Shown here: piece by piece, positions 1-7,813 of the stretch
Layout: every line of letters starts with the position of its first letter
Position numbering within the stretch: the stretch's first letter is position 1
NCBI GenBank assembly: GCA_020831885.1
Contig: JAFIFU010000036.1
Span: 1-36,473, forward strand
Source of the DNA: Ectothiorhodospiraceae bacterium
GTDB taxonomy: Bacteria; Pseudomonadota; Gammaproteobacteria; Nitrococcales; Aquisalimonadaceae
Reading direction: 5' to 3'
Length of the DNA stretch: 36,473 nt
The notes under the pieces: model-generated
What the model was told of the DNA's origin: nothing
Databases searched by the model: none
What the model saw: only the letters and a program-made list of their open reading frames with translations
Made by a program: the position numbers and the translations under genes

Positions 1-1
1 C

Positions 2-292
2 CAGCTCAATGAGCGCCTGGCCCAGTTCGTCGGCTCGCTGGAAGCGGCCCGCATATTGACCGCCCGGGAGCGGGTGCCCCGGAGCCTCGCTCTGCTGTAC
101 AACCCGCGCCTGTATCCCGGCATAGACAGGCGCCTCCACCTGTCCCAGGAGGAACTGGGTTACCTGGCCGGCGTATCGCGGCAGGTCGCCAACCAGGCGC
201 TGCAACAATTGAAGGCGCAGGGGATCGTGAGCATTGAGTACGGCAAGGTGACTGTGCTGGATTTCGACGCACTACGGCGATATCTGGATTAG
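2..292 (+). CDS. Crp/Fnr-family transcriptional regulator, C-terminal part (5' end outside window)
   Basis: The frame is open from the first bases of the window with no start, so this is the 3' end of a longer gene. The visible 96 residues hold a Crp-type winged helix: a helix-turn-helix of the form LSQEELGYLAGVSRQVANQAL, then a wing (LKAQGIVSIEYGKVTVLD). That arrangement is typical of Crp/Fnr regulators, whose N-terminal cyclic-nucleotide-like sensor domain would lie upstream. The ligand cannot be inferred from this part. The TAG stop is followed directly by GGGAATCCG, which resembles a decayed end of the fold-back repeat found elsewhere in the window. The family call is firm; the specific role is unknown. 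Confidence 0.85.
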   Translation, partial: QLNERLAQFVGSLEAARILTARERVPRSLALLYNPRLYPGIDRRLHLSQEELGYLAGVSRQVANQALQQLKAQGIVSIEYGKVTVLDFDALRRYLD

Positions 293-388
293 GGAATCCG
301 TCGGCGCTTCTTCATCCCGACCTGCCGAGCGGGATTATCACCCCTTCGAACACTGGTTACGATCCGTTGATCCGCGGTGTGTGCACCG

Positions 389-1369
389 CTACCCGGGGGC
401 ATAGTGGTTCGCGCTCCGGATACGCGCAACCGCTTCCGTGACCACGGCGGGAACGATGTCACCGGCCGGTACGATTTCCCTGATCAGATCGACCACCTCC
501 CCAAGAATAACCGGCGCGATCCGGAAATCCCCTTCTTCAAAGGCGGCCTTGAAGCGGGTGCGCTCTTCGGCCTGTACCGCATTAAGCCCGAGAGCGTCGT
601 CGTGCCAACGCTCGGTCATCTCGTTGCGCAGGCTTCGCAATGTATAGGGCGCCGGCCAGTTCAACTCGCGCAGGCGGTCGAACACGGAACTACGAATCGT
701 ATCGTCGCCTGAGGCTCCGGTGGCAATGGATTTTGCAGCAGGATGCGCCAGAGACTCTTCCGTCGTATAGAAACGGCTGCCCATCAACACGCCGCTGGCT
801 CCAAGCATCAAGGCTGCGGCCAGGCCGCGGCCGTCCGCAATGCCTCCCGCAGCGACAACCGGTACCGAACCCACGGCATCCGCCACGGCCGGCACCAGCG
901 GAAACGTCGCGCGGCTGGCTCCATGACCGCCCGCCTCGGTCCCCTGGGCCACCACGACATCGGCCCCTTGCGCCACCGCATCACGCGCTTGAGCAACAGT
1001 CTGCACCTGTGCAATAAGCCGACATCCGGCATTCTTTATCTTCGCCGCAAACGGCGCGAGGTCGCCGAAAGACAGCATCACCGCCTTTGGGCTTTGTTCC
1101 AGCGCGTAATCCAGAAGCTCCGGCTGACGCAGCAGGCTCCAGGTAATGAACCCGACGCCTACCGGCGCCCCCTCCGCCAGGGCGAATTCGCGTTCCAGCC
1201 ATTCCCGATCGCCGTATCCGCCGCCGATCAGGCCCAGCCCACCCGCCCGGGAGACAGCAGCCGCAAGCCGCCCGCCCGCCACCATCGCCATGGGCGCGAG
1301 GAGAATCGGGTGTTCAATGCCAAGCAGCCGCGTAAGCGGTGTTTCCATACGTCCGTCATCGTTCGTCAT
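389..1369 (-). CDS. Nitronate monooxygenase (NMO / 2-nitropropane dioxygenase family)
   Basis: This is a 326-residue FMN-dependent TIM-barrel enzyme predicted to oxidise alkyl nitronates such as propionate-3-nitronate. Visible family marks are the N-terminal LLGIEHPILLAPMA segment, the GGLGLIGGG loop, GTEAGGH at residues 143-149 containing the expected catalytic histidine (His149), and the phosphate-binding VPVVAAGGIADGRG and GASGVLMGSRF segments. I chose the ATG at 1369 because GAGG lies about five bases upstream; the frame runs open to a GTG at 1387. It is a single gene and its upstream region is occupied by a repeat element. Some members of this family act on other substrates, including 2-enoyl-ACP in FabK-like enzymes, so substrate specificity is an inference. 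Confidence 0.9.
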   Translation of the reverse strand: MTNDDGRMETPLTRLLGIEHPILLAPMAMVAGGRLAAAVSRAGGLGLIGGGYGDREWLEREFALAEGAPVGVGFITWSLLRQPELLDYALEQSPKAVMLSFGDLAPFAAKIKNAGCRLIAQVQTVAQARDAVAQGADVVVAQGTEAGGHGASRATFPLVPAVADAVGSVPVVAAGGIADGRGLAAALMLGASGVLMGSRFYTTEESLAHPAAKSIATGASGDDTIRSSVFDRLRELNWPAPYTLRSLRNEMTERWHDDALGLNAVQAEERTRFKAAFEEGDFRIAPVILGEVVDLIREIVPAGDIVPAVVTEAVARIRSANHYAPG

Positions 1370-1395
1370 GCCAACCTCAAAAGTCACGCCCGTAT

Positions 1396-1568
1396 AGGAA
1401 GCACTGATCTATTCCCATGATGCTCCGCGGAGCCCCTCGGGGCTTTGCAGCGTGTCCGGGTGCGGTGTTGCGGCGCTTGCCAAGGGCTTGCCATTGCCTG
1501 CGAGCCGCGCCTTGCCCCCGAACACGCTGCAAAGCCAGAGCACCATGGGAATAGTTCAGTGTTTCCCT
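1396..1568. repeat. Fold-back repeat, form B, complete copy (B1)
   Basis: This 173-bp element has imperfect terminal inverted repeats of about 32 bp. The left end reads AGGAAGCACTGATCTATTCC and the right end reads the same way on the other strand with a few changes (AGGGAAACACTGAACTATTC). Inside is a perfect 15-bp inverted pair, GGCTTTGCAGCGTGT at 1441-1455 and its complement at 1522-1536. A smaller stem-loop around GGCTTGC/GCGAGCC sits near the centre. It contains no plausible gene. The same element recurs, in opposite orientation, at the right edge of the window, and its right half is found inside the form A element at 12561-12886. MITE-like or structured-repeat identity is inferred; no transposase is present. 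Confidence 0.85.
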
Positions 1569-1643
1569 AACGGGGGTGTTCCCTGCTGTTTGACCATTTC
1601 ATCCCGTATCCCGGGCTTTCACCAGCGTCAGACGTTCCGTCCG

Positions 1644-1676
1644 CAGAGTACCATGGGAATGGATCAGCGTTTCACT
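1644..1676. repeat. Single decayed end of fold-back repeat B
   Basis: GCAGAGTACCATGGGAATGG followed by ATCAGCGTTTCAC matches the right end of element B with a few changes. The bases between 1569 and 1643 show only weak resemblance to the element core, so this may be a decayed second copy lying beside B1. The rest of the gap up to 1865 shows nothing I recognise. Confidence 0.6.
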
Positions 1677-1865
1677 CGAGTGATACGGTGTCGGCCATCA
1701 TCGTTCCCAAAGCTCAATCGGGCTCCGATCCACAGCTGATTGACCGCGGTAAACCGATTCAAACACGTCAGGCCGCATCGATAATCGATGAATGCCAGGT
1801 GTGGATGTTTCCGGGGGTGCAGGGACAGCGAGCGCAATCAAATGTCATGCATAAGGAGAAAAGCG

Positions 1866-2258
1866 ATGCACCTGGACATCGTGAGATTTAATGAAAAGCA
1901 GGAGCCTGTTCAAAAGGAAATCTGTGATCTTCTTGCTCAGGCAATCCATGAAAAACTCCCTGATGCGGAAAGCAGGGTATGGCATGGGCATCCGGTCTGG
2001 TTTCTGGACGGGAATCCCATTGTCGGGTACAGCAAGCAGAAGCCGGGTATACGCCTCATGTTCTGGAGCGGTGCGGATTTTTCCGAGCCGGATTTGAAGG
2101 TGATAGGTAAGAAATTCAAGGATGCATCTGTTTTTTTTAATCATGTTTCAGAAATCCAAAAATCCGATTTGTATCGGTGGCTGGAGAAGGCAAGAGAGAT
2201 TCAATGGGACTACAAAAACATCACGAAACGAAAGGGGCGTCTGGAAAAGCTGAAATAA
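1866..2258 (+). CDS. DUF1801-family protein
   Basis: This is a small cytoplasmic protein of 130 residues. The WHGHPVWFLDGNPIVGYSKQKPGIRLMFWSG segment is characteristic of the DUF1801 / YdhG-like fold (iron-chaperone frataxin-like proteins and relatives). No enzymatic function is established for this branch. The ATG at 1866 is preceded by AAGGAG at a good distance; the frame stays open upstream to 1788 but lacks a comparable ribosome site there. Its composition is clearly more AT-rich than its neighbours, including a run of eight T at 2131-2138, and it lies between repeat copies on both sides. This suggests horizontal acquisition. Function unknown. Confidence 0.8.
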   Translation: MHLDIVRFNEKQEPVQKEICDLLAQAIHEKLPDAESRVWHGHPVWFLDGNPIVGYSKQKPGIRLMFWSGADFSEPDLKVIGKKFKDASVFFNHVSEIQKSDLYRWLEKAREIQWDYKNITKRKGRLEKLK

Positions 2259-2318
2259 TCGACTGAAGTCGAAGACTTGAACCATCCTGGTTCCCACGCC
2301 GGTGCGTCGGCTCAAATT

Positions 2319-2344
2319 ACACCCCCCCACGACAGGGGGGGTGT
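2319..2344. terminator. Strong GC hairpin between convergent genes
   Basis: ACACCCCCCC and GGGGGGGTGT form a perfect 10-bp stem with a 6-base loop (2319-2328 / 2335-2344). It sits between the DUF1801 gene and the oppositely oriented Ntn-hydrolase gene. It lacks a following T-run, so a role as a bidirectional terminator or transcript-end stabiliser is inferred from position. Confidence 0.55.
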
Positions 2345-2368
2345 CTGCGTTCCGGAACGCCGCGGGGC

Positions 2369-2410
2369 AAGGGAAGCGCTGATCTACTCCCATGGTGCTC
2401 TGCGGAGCCC
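2369..2410. repeat. Single end of fold-back repeat B
   Basis: AGGGAAGCGCTGATCTACTC followed by CCATGGTGCTCTGCGG closely matches a terminal repeat of element B. The matching other end is not found nearby, so this is a one-ended fragment. It lies just beyond the stop codon of the Ntn-hydrolase gene that ends at 2425. Confidence 0.75.
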
Positions 2411-2424
2411 TTCGAGCAGGTGCA

Positions 2425-3450
2425 TCAGGTGCCCGGTTCAAGCCGCTGGGAGATCTCGCCGCTGAGCGTGTAGTCGTAGGCATCCACCTTCAGCACGGGA
2501 GCGCCTTCGCTGAAGTCGATATTGTCGAAATCCACCCAGTAGAGGTTGGGGCTTCGGGTGGACTGGAAGTAATAGGTGAGATTGGTGGTATCGGCCAGGG
2601 TGAACCACAGCGTGGACCAGGTGTCCTCGGCACCACCGGCCGAGGAGTCCTGGGCGCCGAAGGGCACGGCCACGTTGCGTGCGATGCTGTAGGCACCGGC
2701 CACCGCCTCCCGCACGTTCTCCGGTTCCGGCAGCGTCTCCAGGTACGTGGACGCGCGGACAAAACGGCTCAGCGGGTCGATGTCGCCGGGTAGGGAAAGG
2801 TCGCCCCCGAACGGCTTGTAGTTCGCGAGATTGGCGATCTGTTCGCTATAGGTGGGCTCGTTGGTCATCACCCTGACGTCCTTGCCCTGATGGACCACCA
2901 TCTCGCCGTCGATGAACTCGATGACCGCGGAATCCCCGCCCGCGTCGGCGAGGGACAGGTGCAGCGGCCATGTCCGGCCGGCTACCTCGGTTGCCACCAC
3001 CTGGACGGAGCCCAGGGCATCCACCGCCTCGTCGACGGTGGCGAAATTGTCCAGGACGTACTGGGCAAGCATGACGTTGGACAGGCCCGGCAGGCTTTCG
3101 TCACGCTCTGCATATTCGCTGCCGGTCAGGTAGAGCAGATTGGCCGAAAGCCCGGCCTCGTTCAGGCCGTCGGTGGCGGCGATCCCGAAAGCCGTCACCG
3201 CGGAGCTGCCGTACCGCGAAGTCCAATTGGCCGGATTGTCGTCCCCGGTCCGCCCATCCCGTGCGATTCCCCGGGGGCTGATCACCAGGTCGGCCTCATC
3301 GGACATGTACAGGTCCATGGTCCGAGCCACCACATTGGCCTGGCCGTTGTCATTCCAGAAAACGCGGGAACAGGCCATGGCGGTTTCACCGATCAGGGAG
3401 AGGGTAAAGGTGAGCGTCAGGGCGGAAACGGCGAGCTGAGTTGGTGTCAT
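2425..3450 (-). CDS. Exported linear amide C-N hydrolase, choloylglycine hydrolase / penicillin V acylase family
   Basis: This is a 341-residue Ntn-hydrolase. An N-terminal hydrophobic segment (residues 5-20) ends in AMA before Cys27, so signal-peptidase cleavage would expose Cys27 as the N-terminal nucleophile needed for autocatalytic amide hydrolysis. Arg43 and Asp46 (ARTMD) follow at the spacing seen in bile salt hydrolases and penicillin acylases. Family members cleave bile salts, penicillin V or N-acyl-homoserine lactones; the substrate here cannot be decided. The ATG at 3450 has GAGG five bases upstream. It stands alone, convergent with the DUF1801 gene. In a free-living organism, acyl-homoserine lactone or lipopeptide hydrolysis in the periplasm is a reasonable inference. 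Confidence 0.88.
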   Translation of the reverse strand: MTPTQLAVSALTLTFTLSLIGETAMACSRVFWNDNGQANVVARTMDLYMSDEADLVISPRGIARDGRTGDDNPANWTSRYGSSAVTAFGIAATDGLNEAGLSANLLYLTGSEYAERDESLPGLSNVMLAQYVLDNFATVDEAVDALGSVQVVATEVAGRTWPLHLSLADAGGDSAVIEFIDGEMVVHQGKDVRVMTNEPTYSEQIANLANYKPFGGDLSLPGDIDPLSRFVRASTYLETLPEPENVREAVAGAYSIARNVAVPFGAQDSSAGGAEDTWSTLWFTLADTTNLTYYFQSTRSPNLYWVDFDNIDFSEGAPVLKVDAYDYTLSGEISQRLEPGT

Positions 3451-3823
3451 TCTATCCTCGCGAGGGCAGTTCTACGGTGAACAGGCAGGCGCGATGATCG
3501 TCGCGCAGGCCTTGGGAATCGCTAACAATGGAGAGAGTGTTGCTCAGAATACTGAATAAGGGGAAAGGGTCAAGCGGGCAAAAAATTATAACGTGCCCGC
3601 CGGGAGCCTATCCTGTTGGGTGGAGGCAAGAGCATTTTCCCGTGGGACGGACAAGCCCGTCCCCTTGAGCTCGTATCCGCTACCCAGACGGGAACCGGCG
3701 TTCTGATCTGCGTCTACCGGCCCGTTGCCGGAACCGGATCGTGAGCCCGTTGGCCTTGCCTGTTTCGCGACGCCACGCGGGGCGGCTGGTCAGCCGATGC
3801 CGTGATCAACACAAGGAGACGTC
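3451..3823. other. Gene-free gap, 373 bp
   Basis: This gap separates two divergent genes for exported hydrolases, so it should hold both promoters. A 7-bp stem, GGGACGG/CCGTCCC, is visible near 3650, and an AT-rich stretch (AAAAAATTATAA) near 3584. I see no credible small gene or repeat copy here. Confidence 0.5.
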
Positions 3824-4729
3824 ATGAAGCCTTTTCACATTCCGACCCTGCGCCGTTACGGGCGCTTCCTTGCGCTTGTGCCGCTCCTGGCGATGGCGGT
3901 TGCCGTGGGGGCGGAGACGACCTGGCCGCGGATGACCGGGTCGGCGGACGGCGTGCCGATTTCCTATGAAGTGCATGGTGCCGGTGAACCGACGCTGGTC
4001 TTTGTGCATGGCTGGAGTTGTGACGGGCGCTATTGGCGGGAACAGGTGTCGTACTTCTCCCGGGATCACCGCGTGGTGGTGGTTGATCTGGCCGGTCACG
4101 GGCATTCCGGCCCGGGACGGGAAAACCACACCATGGATGCCTACGGGCAGGATGTGACGGCGGTGCTCCGCGACCTGGATGCCCGCCAGGTGGTGCTCAT
4201 CGGTCATTCCATGGGGGGACCGGTGAGCGTGGCGGCTGCCCGGCGGCTGCCGGGCTCCGTGCTCGGCATCATCGGGGTGGACACCTTCCACGACGTGGGC
4301 GGATCCCTCAGTCCGGAAGAGGCCGAAGCCTGGCTGGCGCCGCTGCGAGAGGATTTCCGAACCGGGGCCGTGGGGTTCGTGCAGCAGATGTTCGTGGATG
4401 CGACGGATCCCGAACTCCGCAACTGGATTGTGGCCGATATGGCGGCAGCGCCGCCGGAGGTGGCCATCAGCGCCATGGAGGAAATGTTGTCCGACGTGGT
4501 CAGCGGAGAGGCCCTGGAAGCCTTCCACGGGTTGGAGGTTCCGATCGTAGCCATCAATGCCGATCTGTGGCCCACCGATGTTGAGGCCAACCGTCGTTAT
4601 CTCCCCGGGTTTGAGGCGGTGATCCTGGAGGGCACGGATCATTTTCTGCACATGGCCGAACCGGAGGCGTTCAACCGTGCACTGGCGGAGGCGATAGCCG
4701 CGCTCACCGGCCCCGGCGAACGGGACTGA
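3824..4729 (+). CDS. Alpha/beta hydrolase with signal peptide
   Basis: This 301-residue protein begins with a basic N-terminus and a hydrophobic stretch (about residues 14-30, ending VGA-E), giving a predicted Sec signal. The fold is a classical alpha/beta hydrolase: oxyanion-loop HGW at residues 62-64, nucleophile elbow GHSMGG with Ser129, and likely catalytic histidine His273 in GTDHFLH. A perfect AAGGAG lies before the ATG. Substrate is unknown; simple esters or lactones are typical for this group. It is transcribed divergently from the choloylglycine-hydrolase-type gene, so the two exported hydrolases may share a control region, which is an inference. Confidence 0.9.
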   Translation: MKPFHIPTLRRYGRFLALVPLLAMAVAVGAETTWPRMTGSADGVPISYEVHGAGEPTLVFVHGWSCDGRYWREQVSYFSRDHRVVVVDLAGHGHSGPGRENHTMDAYGQDVTAVLRDLDARQVVLIGHSMGGPVSVAAARRLPGSVLGIIGVDTFHDVGGSLSPEEAEAWLAPLREDFRTGAVGFVQQMFVDATDPELRNWIVADMAAAPPEVAISAMEEMLSDVVSGEALEAFHGLEVPIVAINADLWPTDVEANRRYLPGFEAVILEGTDHFLHMAEPEAFNRALAEAIAALTGPGERD

Positions 4730-4934
4730 GTCGTGTGCCGACCGGTGTATGATCCGGAGGTGGCGGAGCACGCCCGAATGGCCCGCCCGGGGGCGTTGCA
4801 GCGTACCGGCGATCGCCGTTGCGTTACTGTGGGCTACCATGCCGGTTTGGTTGCCGAACCGGCTGCGCTGTCGGTGCGTGCACGCCCGCGAGGGTGTCGT
4901 CTGACCTGAACCGGGGTGTGACTCAGGACGCGGA

Positions 4935-5675
4935 ATGTTCAAGGACTATTTCTCTCAACAGGCGAACCTGTATGCGCGATTCAGGCCGTCCTATCCAAGA
5001 CGGTTAGGTGCGCAACTGCGTCGACTGGCTCCGGGGACCGGCCTGGCGGTGGACTGTGGTTGCGGTTCCGGTCAGTTATCCGTCTTGCTCACCGAGTACT
5101 TTGAAGAGGTGGTCGGTATTGACCCAAGTGCGGAACAGATCCGCAACGCATTCAGTCATGATCGCGTCAGGTACGTGGTTGCGCCGGCGGAATCAACCGG
5201 GCTTGCGGCGAATTCCGCGGATCTGATCGTGGCTGCGCAGTCAGCCCATTGGTTCGATCTGCCGGCGTTTCTGCGGGAAACCGCGCGTATCGCGAAGCCC
5301 GGTGCCCTGTTAGCCCTGGTTGGTTACGGGCTGCCCAGCGTGTCCCCCGAGATCGATGACCTCATCCGTGAGCTTCACGATGACATTCTGGGGCCGTACT
5401 GGCCACCGGAGCGGGCGATCGTCGTGGCGGGGTACACGCAGCTTCAGGTGCCGTATCCGGAAATCGTTTCGCCTCCTCTTGCGATCACGGTCACGTGGTC
5501 CCGCATTGCGTTCTGCGGATACATCCAGACCTGGTCAGCGCTGAACCAGGTGCGCGATGCGCAGGGAGGGACGCGGTTCATGGCCTGGGAGACCAGGTTG
5601 GGACATCTATGGCCCGACGGCATCGAAAGACGGGTCACATGGCCCCTTGTTGTAAGGCAGTTCAGGCTGCCGTGA
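4935..5675 (+). CDS. Class I SAM-dependent methyltransferase
   Basis: The protein has 246 residues with a Rossmann-type SAM domain. Motif I is VDCGCGSGQLS (about residues 39-49), the acidic motif II is VVGIDPSAEQI, and motif IV lies around DLIVAAQSAHWFD. The AQSAHWFD stretch is typical of methyltransferase_11 / trans-aconitate methyltransferase-like proteins. No target-recognition domain is evident, so a small-molecule substrate is likely. The ATG is preceded by AGGACGCGGA, an acceptable ribosome site. The 205-bp gap upstream shows no other gene. The gene is followed by a long perfect palindrome at 5795-5834. Confidence 0.88.
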   Translation: MFKDYFSQQANLYARFRPSYPRRLGAQLRRLAPGTGLAVDCGCGSGQLSVLLTEYFEEVVGIDPSAEQIRNAFSHDRVRYVVAPAESTGLAANSADLIVAAQSAHWFDLPAFLRETARIAKPGALLALVGYGLPSVSPEIDDLIRELHDDILGPYWPPERAIVVAGYTQLQVPYPEIVSPPLAITVTWSRIAFCGYIQTWSALNQVRDAQGGTRFMAWETRLGHLWPDGIERRVTWPLVVRQFRLP

Positions 5676-5794
5676 CTGATCCGGATGGCATGGCGGTATC
5701 CGGGCTTGCCCCGGCGTACGCTCCCCTCAGCCGTTTGTACAACGCCGTTGCGGAGGCTGCTCCGTGCGACGGCATGCGTTCGGGTTCATTTTTC

Positions 5795-5834
5795 GTTCCG
5801 ATAATCATAATAATTTGATTATGATTATCGGAAC
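5795..5834. promoter_or_regulatory. Perfect 17-bp-arm palindrome upstream of an acyl-CoA dehydrogenase
   Basis: GTTCCGATAATCATAAT (5795-5811) and its exact complement (5818-5834) flank a 6-base spacer. The arms contain GATAAT-CATAAT and ATTATG-ATTATC hexamers that resemble the repeated-hexamer form of Fur-type operators. A T-rich stretch follows (about 5840-5860), so the alternative is a terminator for the methyltransferase gene. Position 70 bp before the acyl-CoA dehydrogenase start fits an operator equally well. The bound factor is unknown. Confidence 0.6.
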
Positions 5835-5903
5835 TTAATTGTATTTTTTTTATTTTTATCCCCTTGCTATCGTCGTTTCTCGGATCTACGAGGAGCGAGC
5901 ATC

Positions 5904-7097
5904 ATGGTTCACGCGAATCCGGTTGATGACGGCGACGAACTTAAGCGGCGTGTGGCGACGGCTGCGGAGCAGATAATCCAACGGCAAAATCCGGATGAGG
6001 CGGATTCAGCGTCTGGCCTCGTCGCTCTCGCCATGCAGGGCTTCCACGAGCACGGGTTGTTAGCGCTGGATTTTCTTAAACCCGGCAGCGGACCAGCAGA
6101 CGGCGGGTACTTCGATCCGGTTTCTGTCAACGATGTCCGTCGGGCCGTGACCGTGATCCAGACGCTGGCAGCATGGTCGGGAACGCTTGCGTCCATCTAC
6201 ATGGTGAACGTGGTCCTTGGGGGGGCGGTGATCGCCATGTCCGGCACCCGGGAGCAGCAAGGGCGGCTCCTGGATGGGTTGCGCTCCGCCCGATTGGAGG
6301 TTGCCTTTGCGATGACGGAGCCCGATGCGGGTTCCGACGCCGCGGCGATGCGTACCGCGGTCCGGCGTGAAGGCTCAGCCCTCATCATGGACGGAGAGAA
6401 ACTCTATGCCACAGGGGCGCTGTCCGCCGACATGCTGTTGGTTGTCGCGCGCAGCCCCGGGGACGCCAGCGAGGGCAGAGCGTTCGGTCTGTTCCTGGTG
6501 CCAACCAGTGCTGCCGGCGTTTCCATCGAACCCCTGGAGAAACTTTCGGCCGACGCACATGCCTCTTGCCGGGTGCGGCTGGACGGGGTGCGACTGGATG
6601 CTGATGCGATTCTGGGCGGCGAGCGGAATATCGATGGTGCCTGGTCAACGCTACGCCGCAGTGGCGCCCTGGAGCGGCTGATCATGGCGTCCATGGCAAC
6701 CGGGCTGGGTCATGCCGTGCTGGAACGCAGCATCACCTTTGCCCGTGACCGAAGGCAGTTCGGCCGGCACCTGACCGAGTTCCAGAGCATTCAGCACAGG
6801 CTTGTGGACATGCGTGTGGCGCTAGAAGGCATGCGGTTGTTTGTCCAGCAAGCGCTGTCGGCGGTGGAAGCGGGGGGTGATCCCACGGAGGCGATCTGCA
6901 TGGCGAAGCTGCATTGTGCCGATCAATTGCAGGGCCTGGTGGGGTCGGGGATGCGCATCCTCGGCGGGAGAGCCTATTTCGATTTCGAGTCCATGTCCCG
7001 TTATTATCGGGAAGCCCCCTTCAGCCTCTACGCAGGCGGGACCCTGGAGGTCCAGAAAATGCTCATTGCGCGGGCTATGGGGCTCGGCCGGCCTTAG
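5904..7097 (+). CDS. Acyl-CoA dehydrogenase family protein lacking the usual catalytic glutamate
   Basis: This 397-residue flavoprotein has the three-domain acyl-CoA dehydrogenase layout. The FAD/substrate loop AFAMTEPDAGSDAAAMRT is in the middle, and an all-alpha C-terminal domain carries FARDRRQFGRHLTEFQSIQHRLVDM. The C-terminal motif normally reads YEGTSEIQ, where the first Glu is the catalytic base. Here it is YAGGTLEVQ (residues 376-384), so the aligned position is Gly378. The enzyme may use a base elsewhere, as isovaleryl-CoA dehydrogenase does, or may catalyse a different reaction. AGGAG precedes the ATG. The TAG stop lies inside a compact repeat hairpin shared with the convergent TetR gene. 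Confidence 0.88.
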   Translation: MVHANPVDDGDELKRRVATAAEQIIQRQNPDEADSASGLVALAMQGFHEHGLLALDFLKPGSGPADGGYFDPVSVNDVRRAVTVIQTLAAWSGTLASIYMVNVVLGGAVIAMSGTREQQGRLLDGLRSARLEVAFAMTEPDAGSDAAAMRTAVRREGSALIMDGEKLYATGALSADMLLVVARSPGDASEGRAFGLFLVPTSAAGVSIEPLEKLSADAHASCRVRLDGVRLDADAILGGERNIDGAWSTLRRSGALERLIMASMATGLGHAVLERSITFARDRRQFGRHLTEFQSIQHRLVDMRVALEGMRLFVQQALSAVEAGGDPTEAICMAKLHCADQLQGLVGSGMRILGGRAYFDFESMSRYYREAPFSLYAGGTLEVQKMLIARAMGLGRP

Positions 7098-7121
7098 GGA
7101 ATCGATCAGCGCTGCCCTAAG
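7093..7121. repeat. Bare fold-back repeat hairpin between convergent genes
   Basis: CTTAGGG (7093-7099) and CCCTAAG (7115-7121) form a perfect 7-bp stem. The enclosed AATCGATCAGCGCTG shows both ends to be degenerate copies of the element terminus GGGAATAGATCAGCGCTTCC. The TAG stop of the acyl-CoA dehydrogenase (7095-7097) lies inside the left arm, and the TetR gene on the other strand ends at 7106. It probably acts as a shared transcription-end hairpin. Confidence 0.65.
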
Positions 7122-7714
7122 CCCTCGGCCCGACGTGGTCGCTGGAGGGCGGCCCAGGCGGCCGCCTCCAGATCGCTGCTATGGTCCAGTGGTGAGGAGG
7201 GGAGTATCCCCGTGAGCCAGGCTCTGCAGATGAACTGCGCCGGTCCCAGCAGGCAGGCGAGAGCAACCTCGCGGCTCACCGGCTTCACGGCGTCCTTCTG
7301 GATGTGGTGCTGGAGCCAGCCGTCGAAGACCCCCAGGAGACGCGCATTCGCCTGTTCAACCTGATCGGACAATGTGCCCGACCAGGCGGCGTGGCCGCGC
7401 TCGGCGAGAAAGGCGGCCCAGTCCCGGTTCCGGAAGGTCCAGTTGAGGTGGTAGCGCACGATGCGGCAGACGCTGGCCCGCGCCGGCGGATTGGCATCCA
7501 GCTCCGCAATCAGGCCGTCCTGATAATGCCGGATCCCCTCCAGGTACAGGCTGGCGCCAAGCGCGTCCTTGCTCGGGAAGAAATGGAACAGGCTCCCGTT
7601 GCTGACGGCCGCCCGCCGGCGAACCTCCTGCATGGTGGCTGTGTCGTATCCGCGCTCGGCGAACACCTCCAGGGCGGCCATGAGTATCTTCTGTCGGGTT
7701 TGGGATCTGGTCAT
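7106..7714 (-). CDS. TetR/AcrR-family transcriptional regulator
   Basis: This is a 202-residue repressor. The N-terminal DNA-binding domain starts at residue 1 (MTRSQTRQKILMAALEVFAERGYDTATMQEV) with the helix-turn-helix at about 26-46, ending SNGSLFHFFPSKDAL, a textbook TetR signature. The C-terminal ligand domain is not specific enough to name an inducer. I start it at the ATG at 7714; an in-frame TTG at 7774 is possible but would add 20 atypical residues. It lies downstream of, and in line with, the PaaI-type thioesterase gene, so it probably represses that operon through the palindrome at 8298-8321. Confidence 0.9.
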   Translation of the reverse strand: MTRSQTRQKILMAALEVFAERGYDTATMQEVRRRAAVSNGSLFHFFPSKDALGASLYLEGIRHYQDGLIAELDANPPARASVCRIVRYHLNWTFRNRDWAAFLAERGHAAWSGTLSDQVEQANARLLGVFDGWLQHHIQKDAVKPVSREVALACLLGPAQFICRAWLTGILPSSPLDHSSDLEAAAWAALQRPRRAEGLGQR

Positions 7715-7793
7715 CCGGGTTTCATCTGGCGTGACGTTACCCGGAAACCTATTGGCTTGCCTTGTCCGGTGCAAGTTCTCCGGAGTGCGTACC

Positions 7794-7813
7794 GGGTGGA
7801 TATCACTCCACCC
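7794..7813. terminator. Hairpin at the 3' end of the thioesterase gene
   Basis: GGGTGGA (7794-7800) and TCCACCC (7807-7813) form a perfect 7-bp stem with a 6-base loop over the thioesterase stop codon. There is no T-run. It may reduce read-through into the TetR gene or stabilise the upstream message. Confidence 0.4.

Noticed and set aside
3806-4942. 378-codon minus-strand frame opposite the alpha/beta hydrolase
   Set aside because: It is the antisense shadow of a well-supported hydrolase gene; the His/Arg/Gly-rich product has no recognisable domain.
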